Assembly (NCBI GenBank): GCA_025699075.1
Contig: JAILWG010000002.1
Span: 182,048-246,047 of the forward strand
Reading direction: 5' to 3'
DNA: 64,000 nucleotides
From: Candidatus Nitrosopumilus sp.
Lineage (GTDB): Archaea > Thermoproteota > Nitrososphaeria > Nitrososphaerales > Nitrosopumilaceae
Position numbers and translations under genes: made by a program. How positions within the stretch are numbered: the stretch's first letter is position 1; every line of letters begins with the position of its first letter. The notes beneath the pieces were generated by a model. It searched no databases, had not been told where the DNA came from, and worked only from the letters and a program-made list of their open reading frames with translations. Of this stretch, positions 24,024-32,377 are shown piece after piece.

Positions 24024-24386
24024 ATGTCTGACGAATCTTTGAAGCAAAAATGTGATTTGTTGTTGAGAGAACCTGAAATTCGGTTTGCTGGTTTTTTGGA
24101 CATGATGGGCAATCTGGTTGAAGGTTCATTTTCAGATGGAATTAAACCTCTAAAAAGTGATGAAGAACGAAAGAAAATGTTCATTGAAGCAGTACTAAGA
24201 ATTAGAACCAGACAAGATTTTGATGAAAATCTTGGACCTGTAGAATATGCAGCTGCAAGAAGAAAGAATGTGGTTACTTTGACTTTCTTATATGGTGATA
24301 AAGTTCTCTTTATCTCTGCAGAGCCTAATGTAGATATTGATAAAACTGCCCAAAAAATAATGCGTTTATGTTCTATCTCGTCCTAG
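24024..24386 (+). CDS. Thaumarchaeal paralog-family protein B (120 aa)
   Basis: 120 residues. Shares the layout of the protein at 20043: a helix with a cysteine, the strand-turn-strand IRFAGFLDMMGNLVEG, a helix FIEAVLRIRTRQDF, strands NVVTLTFLYGDKVLFISAE and a C-terminal helix. A roadblock/LC7-like or PAS-like small fold is possible but unproven. Its end overlaps the convergent Mut7-C gene by 21 bp. Confidence 0.65.
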   Translation: MSDESLKQKCDLLLREPEIRFAGFLDMMGNLVEGSFSDGIKPLKSDEERKKMFIEAVLRIRTRQDFDENLGPVEYAAARRKNVVTLTFLYGDKVLFISAEPNVDIDKTAQKIMRLCSISS

Positions 24387-24845
24387 TTTTACCTTTTCTA
24401 GAAATTCTTGCAGTTTTTTGATATGAGTTCCCTCCCAATAGATTTGGTTACAACTCTCACACTTCCAAAATTTGTCATTAAATTCTAAAACTTTTTGTGG
24501 AATCTTACCTGAAATTTTTGATTTGTCAATTTGTAATGTTGGAGAATTACATTTTGTACATCTTGCAGTATCTCCAGAAATCGTATCAAGTTCTAAAGGA
24601 ATGTGCTCAAGAATTTCTAAAAATTGCTCAATTTCATCCTCTTTTGTTACATGAACTGAAACAATGTCTTGCTTTTTTGCCCTGGCAATTAGCTCTTGGT
24701 CTTTTGAGATTATTGTTCTTTGCTCGTTTTTGGCTTTAGATATTAATTTCAAATCATCAATATCAGAATAATATTCCGTATCAAATCCAAGCAGTAGTAA
24801 TTTCCTGGCAATATTACCAAGCATTGCATCAACTAGAAAAAACAA
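24366..24845 (-). CDS. Mut7-C RNase-domain protein with zinc ribbon
   Basis: 159 residues from a TTG. The N-terminal half (FLVDAMLGNIARKLLLLGFDTEYYSDIDD...RTIISKDQELIARAKKQ) is a PIN-like Mut7-C fold with the conserved Asp residues (VDAML, SKDQEL). The C-terminal half is a four-Cys zinc ribbon (ARCTKCNSP ... KFWKCESCNQIYWEGTHI). The W-E-G-[TS]-H motif is the family signature. Predicted RNase; targets unknown. Confidence 0.88.
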   Translation of the reverse strand: MFFLVDAMLGNIARKLLLLGFDTEYYSDIDDLKLISKAKNEQRTIISKDQELIARAKKQDIVSVHVTKEDEIEQFLEILEHIPLELDTISGDTARCTKCNSPTLQIDKSKISGKIPQKVLEFNDKFWKCESCNQIYWEGTHIKKLQEFLEKVKLGRDRT

Positions 24846-24885
24846 TTTATCTTCCCCTAGATTCTATTATGATAAAGAGATTTTC

Positions 24886-24972
24886 TCATAATCTCCACAA
24901 TATGCTCATGGTGCCATAAAACGCTATAATTGAAATTATGATTACTATTACTCCCTTTGTTGAATCCTTCAT
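24886..24972 (-). CDS. Single-pass membrane micropeptide (28 aa)
   Basis: ATG at 24972 encodes MKDSTKGVIVIIISIIAFYG then TMSILWRL. Essentially one transmembrane helix with a charged N-terminus. Unknown function. Confidence 0.45.
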   Translation of the reverse strand: MKDSTKGVIVIIISIIAFYGTMSILWRL

Positions 24973-25015
24973 AACTAAAAATCACAAATCAAATACTTTA
25001 GTTTGTTGTAAATTA

Positions 25016-25201
25016 TCACTTGTGTTTACCTACAAAACAATGTTTGCAAATTTTACTACCTACTCTTGTCTTCAAGAATGAAATTTGTTTATCAGTTAGT
25101 CTTCCATGTTGTATGAGATTGAGCAATTCTTCACCATCTATAATTTCAAAATTTTCTTTACAATCACATTCTGTACATTCACAATCAATCTTTGAATCCA
25201 A
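25016..25201 (-). CDS. Cys-rich small protein (61-68 aa)
   Basis: From a TTG at 25201 (61 residues; a TTG at 25222 would add seven hydrophobic residues). The N-terminus is MDSKIDCECTECDCKENFEI and the C-terminus GSKICKHCFVGKHK. Six Cys in two groups (C-x-C-x2-C-x-C and C-x2-C) point to zinc or iron binding. A helix-turn segment (EELLNLIQHGRLTDKQISFLK) lies between. No family recognised. Confidence 0.55.
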   Translation of the reverse strand: MDSKIDCECTECDCKENFEIIDGEELLNLIQHGRLTDKQISFLKTRVGSKICKHCFVGKHK

Positions 25202-25234
25202 CAGGATACAAACTACAAACAATCTTAAAAATAA

Positions 25235-25399
25235 TTAATTTTCACTGTTCAAATCAGGATCTTCATATCTTTGCCAAATCTCCATATTTAGCCAGCAATT
25301 ATTGCATGTTGTTGGAATGTCTTTTATCTCCTCATGTGATATGGGGTAGTTCTGCTTACAAATTTTACAGGTAAAATATTCTGTAATTAGCTCTGACAT
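25235..25399 (-). CDS. Zinc-ribbon small protein (54 aa)
   Basis: ATG at 25399 encodes 54 residues with FTCKICKQNY and TTCNNCWLNM, a clean C-x2-C ... C-x2-C zinc ribbon, followed by an acidic tail (YEDPDLNSEN). It is the gene immediately upstream of the Cys-rich protein at 25016 on the same strand, with 12-33 bp between them depending on the start used. Confidence 0.55.
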   Translation of the reverse strand: MSELITEYFTCKICKQNYPISHEEIKDIPTTCNNCWLNMEIWQRYEDPDLNSEN

Positions 25400-25447
25400 G
25401 CATAATTTTTACAATTATTCCATTAAAACATCACTACACAATGTGAA

Positions 25448-25633
25448 CTAGACTCCGAATGATTGGGATTTTTTCTCACATTTTGGGCAATTCAATCCTC
25501 TTGTTTCAAGGCCACATTTTCTACAATACACGTCAATTCCTACAACCTCTCGAGGACTGGTTCTAGTAATTTTTACAATTAGGATTGCAACTATTAAGAC
25601 GCCTATTGCAATTCCAATGTATGCAAGTACCAT
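25448..25633 (-). CDS. Membrane-anchored zinc-ribbon protein (61 aa)
   Basis: 61 residues. One TM helix (residues about 3-22, YIGIAIGVLIVAILIVKI) followed by a zinc ribbon with VYCRKCGLETRGLNCPKCEKK (CxxC...CxxC). The ribbon would face the cytosol if the N-terminus is outside. Function unknown. Confidence 0.65.
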   Translation of the reverse strand: MVLAYIGIAIGVLIVAILIVKITRTSPREVVGIDVYCRKCGLETRGLNCPKCEKKSQSFGV

Positions 25634-25668
25634 GAATACAGTATTACTTCATATCTTAAAAATCCATT

Positions 25669-25887
25669 TTACACTGTCAAAACGTACTTGTTTGCCAAAA
25701 TTTTCTTTATATCATCTAAATATTGTCGCTTTGTACTGCCAACAAATCTCCAACGTGCCTCCATTTCGTCTTCTAGTATCTCATAAACCAAATCAATTTC
25801 TTCACCTGCGTCTATCTCTCTTTTTGCAACAACCATTAGTTCTTGCAGTCGTAGTTTTTTTCTCCAGGTGTGAGCACAATCGGCCAT
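25669..25887 (-). CDS. Hypothetical protein (72 aa)
   Basis: 72 residues, ATG at 25887 (MADCAHTWRKKLRLQELMVV). Helical, with an acidic centre (EIDAGEEIDLVYEILEDEMEARW). No family recognised; a lineage-specific small protein. Confidence 0.55.
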   Translation of the reverse strand: MADCAHTWRKKLRLQELMVVAKREIDAGEEIDLVYEILEDEMEARWRFVGSTKRQYLDDIKKILANKYVLTV

Positions 25888-25944
25888 AATTTTTCTTTGA
25901 ACAATTACCTAAAAGGATCACTATACATTGAAACTATCTTAGAG

Positions 25945-26664
25945 TCAAATAGAGATGTTTTTTCCAGGAACTATCTTACTGCTTTTTGGAATGTCATGAA
26001 TATCAAGCCCTTCTAGATATTCTAATTGCTCAGAAACTAATTCTGAATTCCCAAATGAAATCAAAATTCTGTCGTTGTGTCTTATTTCGTAGAGATTAAT
26101 CTTTGAAAAAGATTTTCCATTTACCAAAAATGTCATAGATTTTTCTGAATTGATACAGTGTTTTCTTGCATCTGCTTCATGTCCTAACACAATACATTCA
26201 GGTGTAATCTCGAGTCCAAATGATGCAAAAAGCATGTCCAAAGGGACATCTGTTGCGTGCTTGTGAATCAAGTATGGATTGTCATTTTCAAAATGAATGT
26301 ACTTGCTTTGAATCTGAAACTGCGGATGTGAAAAATCAATTTTGTCACCGTTGATAAATATTGCCAATGCTGCATGTGCATGGTCACTTCCAAATTGCCC
26401 AACCCCATAATGCTTTACCATTTTCTCCTCCAGCGTCTTAAATGTAGTATTATCCAAAATTTGTGAATCAATCTCACTCTGATTTAGAAAATAATATGAA
26501 AAGACTCCTGCAGCAACTAGTACAAAGGCTATCCCAAATATGGCAAGTGCCTTGCTTTTTGATTTTGGTTCTATTTCAGGTTCAAAATATGCCGAGTTAC
26601 TCTCATCCATTCTTCCTGGAAGACTAAAATCTGAATCCTCTTTTGGTAAAACTTTGTCATTCAA
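25945..26664 (-). CDS. Membrane-anchored His-rich protein
   Basis: 239 residues from a TTG. A cytoplasmic N-terminus, one TM helix (about 36-56, ALAIFGIAFVLVAAGVFSYYFL), then an exported domain rich in His: SDHAHAALAIFINGDKIDFSH, YIHFENDNPYLIHKHATDVP, GHEADARKHC. The paired histidines and two Cys (TPECIVLG, KHCIN) could bind copper or another metal, which would make sense in a copper-dependent ammonia oxidiser; this is inference. The fold looks beta-rich. No named family recognised. Confidence 0.7.
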   Translation of the reverse strand: MNDKVLPKEDSDFSLPGRMDESNSAYFEPEIEPKSKSKALAIFGIAFVLVAAGVFSYYFLNQSEIDSQILDNTTFKTLEEKMVKHYGVGQFGSDHAHAALAIFINGDKIDFSHPQFQIQSKYIHFENDNPYLIHKHATDVPLDMLFASFGLEITPECIVLGHEADARKHCINSEKSMTFLVNGKSFSKINLYEIRHNDRILISFGNSELVSEQLEYLEGLDIHDIPKSSKIVPGKNISI

Positions 26665-26712
26665 GTAATATTTGAAGTTGCTTTATCGTATAAATTCGCA
26701 TGTACAAATTTC

Positions 26713-27702
26713 CTAACGATATTCCCCACCACAATCCCCAATAACATCAACCAGGTCATTTGATTTTTCAATTACGTTATCTATTGATGAGATGTCTTGC
26801 GAGTCTAGTTTTACATCAAAAACTCTGACGTTATCATCTCTGTGTTCTGCAATCCCAAGTCTTGCGCCAATAATCACTCCTGCAACTTGTGGTCTATCCA
26901 ACACAAATCGCGTTGAAACATTTGCTATGCTACAATCATGTTTTTTTGCTATATCGTTTAGTACAGATAATAACTCTTGGAACAGTTGCCATCCGCCCCA
27001 TACATCTATCATGTTTTTGTATTTTTGAAGGCTAGATGTAGTTAGATTGCCTCTGTGTGGCTCATCTACTCCTAGGTACTTCTCAGAGAAAAATCCTCCA
27101 AGCAGAGTGCCATAAGATATAATCTTCATTCCATGTTTTGCAAAAAATGGAGCCATCAGTTTGTCTGGTCTCTGATCTAAGATAGAATATTGAACTTGGT
27201 TTGATACAATTTCATATCCCTGTTCTTTTATTATTTTGACTCGTTCTGTATCAAAATTTGTCAGTCCGATATGTTTGATTTTATTTTCATTTTGTAATTT
27301 TGATAAATTATTCAATGCATCAAGATAATTCTGATCATTGTAATCCCACCAATGAAACTGAAGCAAATCAATACACTCTGTATCCATTTTTTGCAAAGAC
27401 TGTTCTATATGGTAAGTAACTATGCTTTTACTCATTGGCCCTGGATTTGGAACAAACTTTGTCAGGGCTTGAAATTTTTTTACTGCTCCTATCTTTCTTC
27501 TAAATTTCCCAATAAGTGATTCAGCTGGACCGTAAATGTCTGCCAAGTCCCAAGTTGTAAATCCTGCATCTTGATATTTTTCCATGTCTTCTATTGCAGA
27601 TTTTGAATCAATATGACCATGGCCTCCTGCAACCTGCCACATTCCATTGAGAATTTTGCAAATTTCAAGGTCTTCTGCAAGAACAGTTTTCTCAATCGGC
27701 AT
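26713..27702 (-). CDS. Aldo/keto reductase-family oxidoreductase
   Basis: 329 residues. The TIM-barrel signature residues are present: TTWDLADIYGPAESLIGKF (catalytic Asp and Tyr), the Lys in LQALTKFVPNP-like strand (ALTKFV), LLQFHWWDYN (catalytic His region) and IKHIGLTNFD. The cofactor-end segment VAGVIIGARLGIAEHRDDN is normal. It uses NAD(P)H; the substrate is unknown. It diverges from the HD-domain gene at 27786. Confidence 0.88.
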   Translation of the reverse strand: MPIEKTVLAEDLEICKILNGMWQVAGGHGHIDSKSAIEDMEKYQDAGFTTWDLADIYGPAESLIGKFRRKIGAVKKFQALTKFVPNPGPMSKSIVTYHIEQSLQKMDTECIDLLQFHWWDYNDQNYLDALNNLSKLQNENKIKHIGLTNFDTERVKIIKEQGYEIVSNQVQYSILDQRPDKLMAPFFAKHGMKIISYGTLLGGFFSEKYLGVDEPHRGNLTTSSLQKYKNMIDVWGGWQLFQELLSVLNDIAKKHDCSIANVSTRFVLDRPQVAGVIIGARLGIAEHRDDNVRVFDVKLDSQDISSIDNVIEKSNDLVDVIGDCGGEYR

Positions 27703-27785
27703 GTTGTGGTAACATTTTTCTTTGAAATTATAGTTTACTTGGCTAATATTGAAGAAAACAATTCCAATAATTGTAGAATACTATT

Positions 27786-28343
27786 TTGAATCTAGTAAAA
27801 AATGCTGAATTATTTGCAAAAAGCAAGCATGCAGGACAATTCAGAGCAGATGGAGTAACACCTTATTCAAAACATCTTGATGATGTAGTGAATAGACTCA
27901 AAAGTTTGGGTGTGATTGACGAGCAACTGCTCTGTGCAGGATGGCTTCATGACATAATTGAAAACACTGATACAACTTTTGATGACCTATACGAGAAGTT
28001 TGAAAGTGAAATTGCAGTACTAGTATCATCATTATCTAAAGATATGACATTACCTAGAAAAAAACGAGAACAAGCATATATTATTCAATTGAAAGAAGCA
28101 TCATTTAGTGCAAAACTTCTCAAACTTTGTGATATTTCTGCAAACTTGAGCGAATTAAAAAATTATGAGGCATCAAAATCAAAAAAACTGCGACAAATAA
28201 AACAAAAAAGACATTATCTGAGTATCATCAAAAATGATCTTGTGGGCAATCCTCATTTTCCGTATGTTCAATCTCTTTTAGAAAGTGCAAACTTGATTTT
28301 TGTAAAGTATGGACAAAGACCACTATCTATTCAATCAAAATAA
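27786..28343 (+). CDS. HD-domain (p)ppGpp hydrolase-like protein (SpoT/MESH1-type)
   Basis: 185 residues from a TTG. Motifs SKHAGQFRADGVTPYSKHLDDV, AGWLHDIIENTDTTFDDL, LCDISANL and the Arg/Lys-rich tail fit the HD metal site of SpoT/MESH1-like pyrophosphohydrolases (H-x..H, HD, D). No synthetase domain follows. The family hydrolyses (p)ppGpp or, in MESH1, NADPH. In archaea the substrate is uncertain. The short gene at 28399 follows in the same direction. Confidence 0.82.
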   Translation: MNLVKNAELFAKSKHAGQFRADGVTPYSKHLDDVVNRLKSLGVIDEQLLCAGWLHDIIENTDTTFDDLYEKFESEIAVLVSSLSKDMTLPRKKREQAYIIQLKEASFSAKLLKLCDISANLSELKNYEASKSKKLRQIKQKRHYLSIIKNDLVGNPHFPYVQSLLESANLIFVKYGQRPLSIQSK

Positions 28344-28398
28344 AAATAGCCTTGAATGTCTTCAATAATCTTAAATCCTTAAATTTTATAGAAAAATT

Positions 28399-28797
28399 AT
28401 GACTGAAAATCAAGACTCTAACATATTTGAAGAAATCAACAAAAAATATTTTACAGAACTTGAACATACTGTTCCTCACATTCAGCAAACACTATTTGAT
28501 TTGCAAAATGAATGCTACAAATCTTGGAGACATGCAGTAGATTCAAACACATCACTTTACACAGAATTTCTTTCCAGTTCGGGCTACAAATTCCCAAAGG
28601 CGGCAAAAGACATCTTAAACACGTTGGGTGAAGAAACAACAAAATATCGTACAGTATGTAACAAACTTGTAATTTCAAACATTGAATATGTAAAAAATAC
28701 TGCTAAAACATGGAATGACAATGCAGATGCATTTGTAGAGTTGAACAGAAAAATTATGCACTATTGGCTATCTACATTTTCTCCAAATAGGAGCTAA
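28399..28797 (+). CDS. Helical protein of unknown function (132 aa)
   Basis: 132 residues, all helix by appearance (NIFEEINKKYFTELEHTVPHIQQTLFDLQNECYKSWRHAVDS...). The size and pattern recall phasin-like or granule-associated helical proteins, an idea I cannot confirm. TATA-like AATTTTATAG lies 20 bp upstream. Its stop overlaps the convergent TM micropeptide by 4 bp. Confidence 0.6.
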   Translation: MTENQDSNIFEEINKKYFTELEHTVPHIQQTLFDLQNECYKSWRHAVDSNTSLYTEFLSSSGYKFPKAAKDILNTLGEETTKYRTVCNKLVISNIEYVKNTAKTWNDNADAFVELNRKIMHYWLSTFSPNRS

Positions 28798-28898
28798 TCT
28801 AATACAACAACAACAATAATTGCAACTAGACTTCCAATTATAGCAATAATTGCCATCTTACTTTTTTCATTCCATCCTTCTTTTACTGTAATTCTCAT
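28794..28898 (-). CDS. Single-pass membrane micropeptide (34 aa)
   Basis: ATG at 28898 encodes MRITVKEGWNEKSKMAIIAI then IGSLVAIIVVVVLD. A basic N-terminus then one TM helix. Unknown function. Confidence 0.5.
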   Translation of the reverse strand: MRITVKEGWNEKSKMAIIAIIGSLVAIIVVVVLD

Positions 28899-28990
28899 GT
28901 TGATATTCTCCAAATTTTTTGTGTTCAATTAAGCCTATTGCCCATAATCACAGAAATATCTAAATCACTACTCTCTAACATCTAATCATC

Positions 28991-30274
28991 TTGGAACTGC
29001 CACGTGGAATGAAAGATTTTGAGGGTGAAGAAAATGCAAGCATTGAACACATTAGATCCCATTTCAAGAAATTATCCAATTTGTATGGGTTTTCATTCAT
29101 GGATCCATCTCCGATTGAATTACTATCTACACTTGAGACAAAATCTGGTCCTGGAATCCGAGATGAGATTTACTATTTCAAAGATAAGGGAGATAGAGAA
29201 GTGGCATTACGTTTTGACTTTACAATGGGGCTTACAAGATATGCAGCATCTCAGAAATCAATGAAGCTTCCAGCAAAAATCTCTGCATTTGGTGGGGTGT
29301 TTCGATACGATGAGCCACAAAAGGGGAGATATAGATATTTTCACCAGTGGGATGTCGAAATTTATGGCAAAGCCAGCCTTGAATCAGAAGCTGAAATCAT
29401 AGAAATTACATCTAGGTTGTTTGATTCTCTCTTACTGAAAGATATTGTAATTGATATCAATCATCGTAATCTTGTTGAATCTTACATCAACAAAGTTTTT
29501 GATTCAAAAGATCCAGAACTAGTTGCAGATATTTTACGTGCAGTTGACAAGATTGCAAAAAAATCAAAAGAACAAATTCTAAATGAATTCCAAGAAAAAG
29601 GATATGACACTGCAAAGCTAGAAAGAATTCTAGAATTTTCACAAATCAAGGGAAGTATATGTGAGGTGGAAAAAGCATTTGATGTTTCCCAACTTGAATC
29701 TTGGAATGAACTCAAATCATTAGTTGATTCGCTAGAAAACAGGGGCGTTTCAAATGTTAGAATTAATTTTGGTATTGTTAGGGGGCTTGATTACTACTCT
29801 GGAATTGTATTTGAGGTATTTGATAAAAATTCCAAGCTTGGAGCACTTGCTGGTGGTGGAAGATATGATACACTAACTAAAGCATTCAACAGGGAAGACA
29901 TTGGTGCAACAGGAGTTGCAGGTGGAGTTGAAAGAATTATGCTAACAATGCAAGAGCAGAAAATAATCCCTGAATCAAAACAAAGTAGAGTTGCAGTATT
30001 ATACATCAACGAAGAGATGCAAAAGGTTGCACATTCAATTACATCGTTATTACGACTAAACAATATTCCCACTGACATTGATTTGGCTGGACGTAATATG
30101 AAAAAACAAATGGATATTGCAACAAATGCAAAGTTTGCAATTATTGTTGGTCCACAAGAACTAGAAAATGGAAACGTGGTTCTCAAAGATATGATAAATG
30201 GAACTGAGGGAACTATCTCATTAGAAAAACTAACTGAAGACCCAAAATCTATTCTTAATTTAGAAACGCTCTAG
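28991..30274 (+). CDS. hisS: Histidyl-tRNA synthetase
   Basis: 427 residues from a TTG (MELPRGMKDFEGEENASIEHI). Class II motifs are clear: motif 2 FGGVFRYDEPQKGRYRYFHQWDVEIYG, the histidine-specific RGLDYYSGIVFEVFD and motif 3 GGGRYDTL...GATGVAGGVERI. The C-terminal anticodon-binding domain runs from about residue 330 (RVAVLYINEEMQKVAHSI). It charges tRNA-His in the cytoplasm. The length is normal for the archaeal enzyme. The end overlaps the convergent eIF6 gene by 20 bp. Confidence 0.96.
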   Translation: MELPRGMKDFEGEENASIEHIRSHFKKLSNLYGFSFMDPSPIELLSTLETKSGPGIRDEIYYFKDKGDREVALRFDFTMGLTRYAASQKSMKLPAKISAFGGVFRYDEPQKGRYRYFHQWDVEIYGKASLESEAEIIEITSRLFDSLLLKDIVIDINHRNLVESYINKVFDSKDPELVADILRAVDKIAKKSKEQILNEFQEKGYDTAKLERILEFSQIKGSICEVEKAFDVSQLESWNELKSLVDSLENRGVSNVRINFGIVRGLDYYSGIVFEVFDKNSKLGALAGGGRYDTLTKAFNREDIGATGVAGGVERIMLTMQEQKIIPESKQSRVAVLYINEEMQKVAHSITSLLRLNNIPTDIDLAGRNMKKQMDIATNAKFAIIVGPQELENGNVVLKDMINGTEGTISLEKLTEDPKSILNLETL

Positions 30275-30920
30275 TCAACATCATAATCTCAGGCCCACTA
30301 GTCAAAGAACCCACAACCACGCAGTGATCATTTACCAATATGCCTGATGATACATATGGAATACCGTTGTTAATTGAACACTGTTCAATTTTTACGCCTA
30401 ACACATTTGCTATAGTTTTCATGTCTTCCTCATCTGCTTCTGGATGTATCGCAGCACCTGAATTATTTGCAACAAGAACAACTCCTGTTTGGTTGAATCC
30501 TGCAATTTTTTTCTGAATTACTTCCACTCCTAAAACATCTGAGATTGTTTGACAATCTTGTTTTGATAACCACGGGGATACAACTGCTCCTTTATCATTT
30601 GCACAGATTACATTTCCAAGTGCATTAAACTTAGTATCTAACACTCCTACCTCTAAATCCGTTTCTGCTTTCAAATAATCAAATTCATTTTGGTAAGCTG
30701 TAGTTGGAAGTAAAATCCCTTTGTTGTTCATTGTTGATAATGCCCCAATCAATCTAGTATTTGCAATTGCAGTGTGGTGAATTTCAATATCTAGATATTT
30801 TCCAAGTTTGTCAGCTTTAGTTTGAGCAAATCCCATTGGGACTAATCCAATACTATTGTTGACACTGATATACACTCCAAGGTTTGGTCCTCTATACACA
30901 TCAAACTTGATAATATCCAT
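30255..30920 (-). CDS. Translation initiation factor 6 (aIF6)
   Basis: 221 residues. Five quasi-repeats of the eIF6 propeller are visible: RGPNLGVYISVNNSIGLVP, ANTRLIGALSTMNNKGILLP, NALGNVICANDKGAVVSP, AGFNQTGVVLVANNSGAAIHP and GIPYVSSGILVNDHCVVVG. aIF6 binds the large ribosomal subunit and stops premature joining with the small subunit. Length and repeats are complete. Confidence 0.95.
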   Translation of the reverse strand: MDIIKFDVYRGPNLGVYISVNNSIGLVPMGFAQTKADKLGKYLDIEIHHTAIANTRLIGALSTMNNKGILLPTTAYQNEFDYLKAETDLEVGVLDTKFNALGNVICANDKGAVVSPWLSKQDCQTISDVLGVEVIQKKIAGFNQTGVVLVANNSGAAIHPEADEEDMKTIANVLGVKIEQCSINNGIPYVSSGILVNDHCVVVGSLTSGPEIMMLTRAFLN

Positions 30921-31030
30921 ATCCAGAGAATTGATCTTTGATCGTTATGAACGTAAGGAAATTTCCCTTCGTAATTGATCGACTACTAACTTGTCTGCTC
31001 ACTACACAACTATCTAGCTTTAAATAATAA

Positions 31031-31558
<528 letters not shown>

Positions 31559-31665
31559 GTTTTACAAGTCTAAACCTAAAAATTTTTGATTTTTCTATTA
31601 CTTTTTAAATTTAGTCCCCACTAATTTTGTCTAGATTTAAATAATATTTCGAAATATTCCTCACT

Positions 31666-32214
31666 ATGGCAGATCTACAAATACCAGAAGACTTTTGTCA
31701 CAACGATGTAAAACCAAAAGGAAAAACAAGCCACTCTGATGGTGAAAATTTCCATTGGATTTGGGGTGAGGGAAGAACTGATGGTGCAGCATTCTCAAAC
31801 GAAGATGTAAAAGCAGCATATGAAGCAAGAGGAGAAGAACAAGTTCCTCTCGGAATTCATGGTACTACTGTTGCAGTCGATTGGGATTCCTGTGTAGCAG
31901 CTGGTTCATGCATGAGTGTATGTCCAGTTCAAACATTCCAATGGTACAGAACCGAAAAAGATATTCCAGCAAAAGATGTTATTGGTCAAACTTTTGATGG
32001 TACTGGCTTGACAGAACAAGATGAGAGATTAGATTATACAGACAAATCAATGCCAATCCGAGAACACGATTGCACTGTTTGTATGGCTTGTCAAGAAATA
32101 TGTCCTGAAGGAGCAATTCGTATCGAATCTTCTAACCAAGAATGGCACGAGAAAGCAGCCGGAACATATGTACTTATGAAATCTGGTTCTGAAAACCCAC
32201 ACGCACACGATTAA
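31666..32214 (+). CDS. 7Fe ferredoxin, copy 2
   Basis: 182 residues, a paralog of the gene at 31049. Cluster I is CVAAGSCMSVCPVQTFQWY and cluster II CTVCMACQEICPEGAIRI. The segment [17 protein letters not shown] and [16 protein letters not shown] are almost the same as in copy 1. His-rich tail (NPHAHD). It has its own TATA-like TTTAAATAA (31635-31645), so the two are probably separate transcripts with different expression. Confidence 0.92.
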   Translation: MADLQIPEDFCHNDVKPKGKTSHSDGENFHWIWGEGRTDGAAFSNEDVKAAYEARGEEQVPLGIHGTTVAVDWDSCVAAGSCMSVCPVQTFQWYRTEKDIPAKDVIGQTFDGTGLTEQDERLDYTDKSMPIREHDCTVCMACQEICPEGAIRIESSNQEWHEKAAGTYVLMKSGSENPHAHD

Positions 32215-32260
32215 AAAGAATTTTTTTCTTTTTTCTTATTTTTCTATTTTACCTCAACAG
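32215..32260 (+). terminator. Oligo-T terminator of ferredoxin gene
   Basis: Several T-tracts (GAATTTTTTTCTTTTTTC and TTATTTTTC) follow the stop codon directly. Confidence 0.5.
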
Positions 32261-32289
32261 ATTTTAACCGCTATTATCCAAGAATTTTT

Positions 32290-32373
32290 GCAGAGGTCGC
32301 CTAGCTCGGTAGGGCGCGGGCCTTGAGAGCCTGTGTGCGCAAGCATACGGGGGTTCAAATCCCTCTCTCTGCG
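32290..32373 (+). tRNA. tRNA-Ser (TGA)
   Basis: 84 nt, class II. The acceptor GCAGAGG pairs with TCTCTGC, with discriminator G as expected for archaeal tRNA-Ser. The D arm is GCC..GGC; the anticodon stem CGGGC/GCCTG encloses loop CTTGAGA, giving anticodon TGA. A long variable arm (TGTGCGCAAGCATAC) and a T arm GGGGG-TTCAAAT-CCCTC follow. CCA is not encoded. A Leu (GAG) reading would need a mispaired stem and A73, so Ser is preferred. Confidence 0.9.
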
Positions 32374-32377
32374 TTTT

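Noticed and set aside
24366-24845. Mut7-C protein considered as the toxin of a toxin-antitoxin pair
   Set aside because: No small antitoxin gene adjoins it on the same strand; the zinc-ribbon Mut7-C architecture is a common stand-alone form.
20043-25900. Small-gene region considered as a provirus or integrated element
   Set aside because: No integrase, capsid, terminase or tRNA-flanked direct repeats were seen, and the base composition looks like the surroundings.
32290-32373. tRNA-Leu (GAG) reading of the class II tRNA
   Set aside because: The alternative anticodon stem mispairs and the discriminator is G, which fits tRNA-Ser (TGA).
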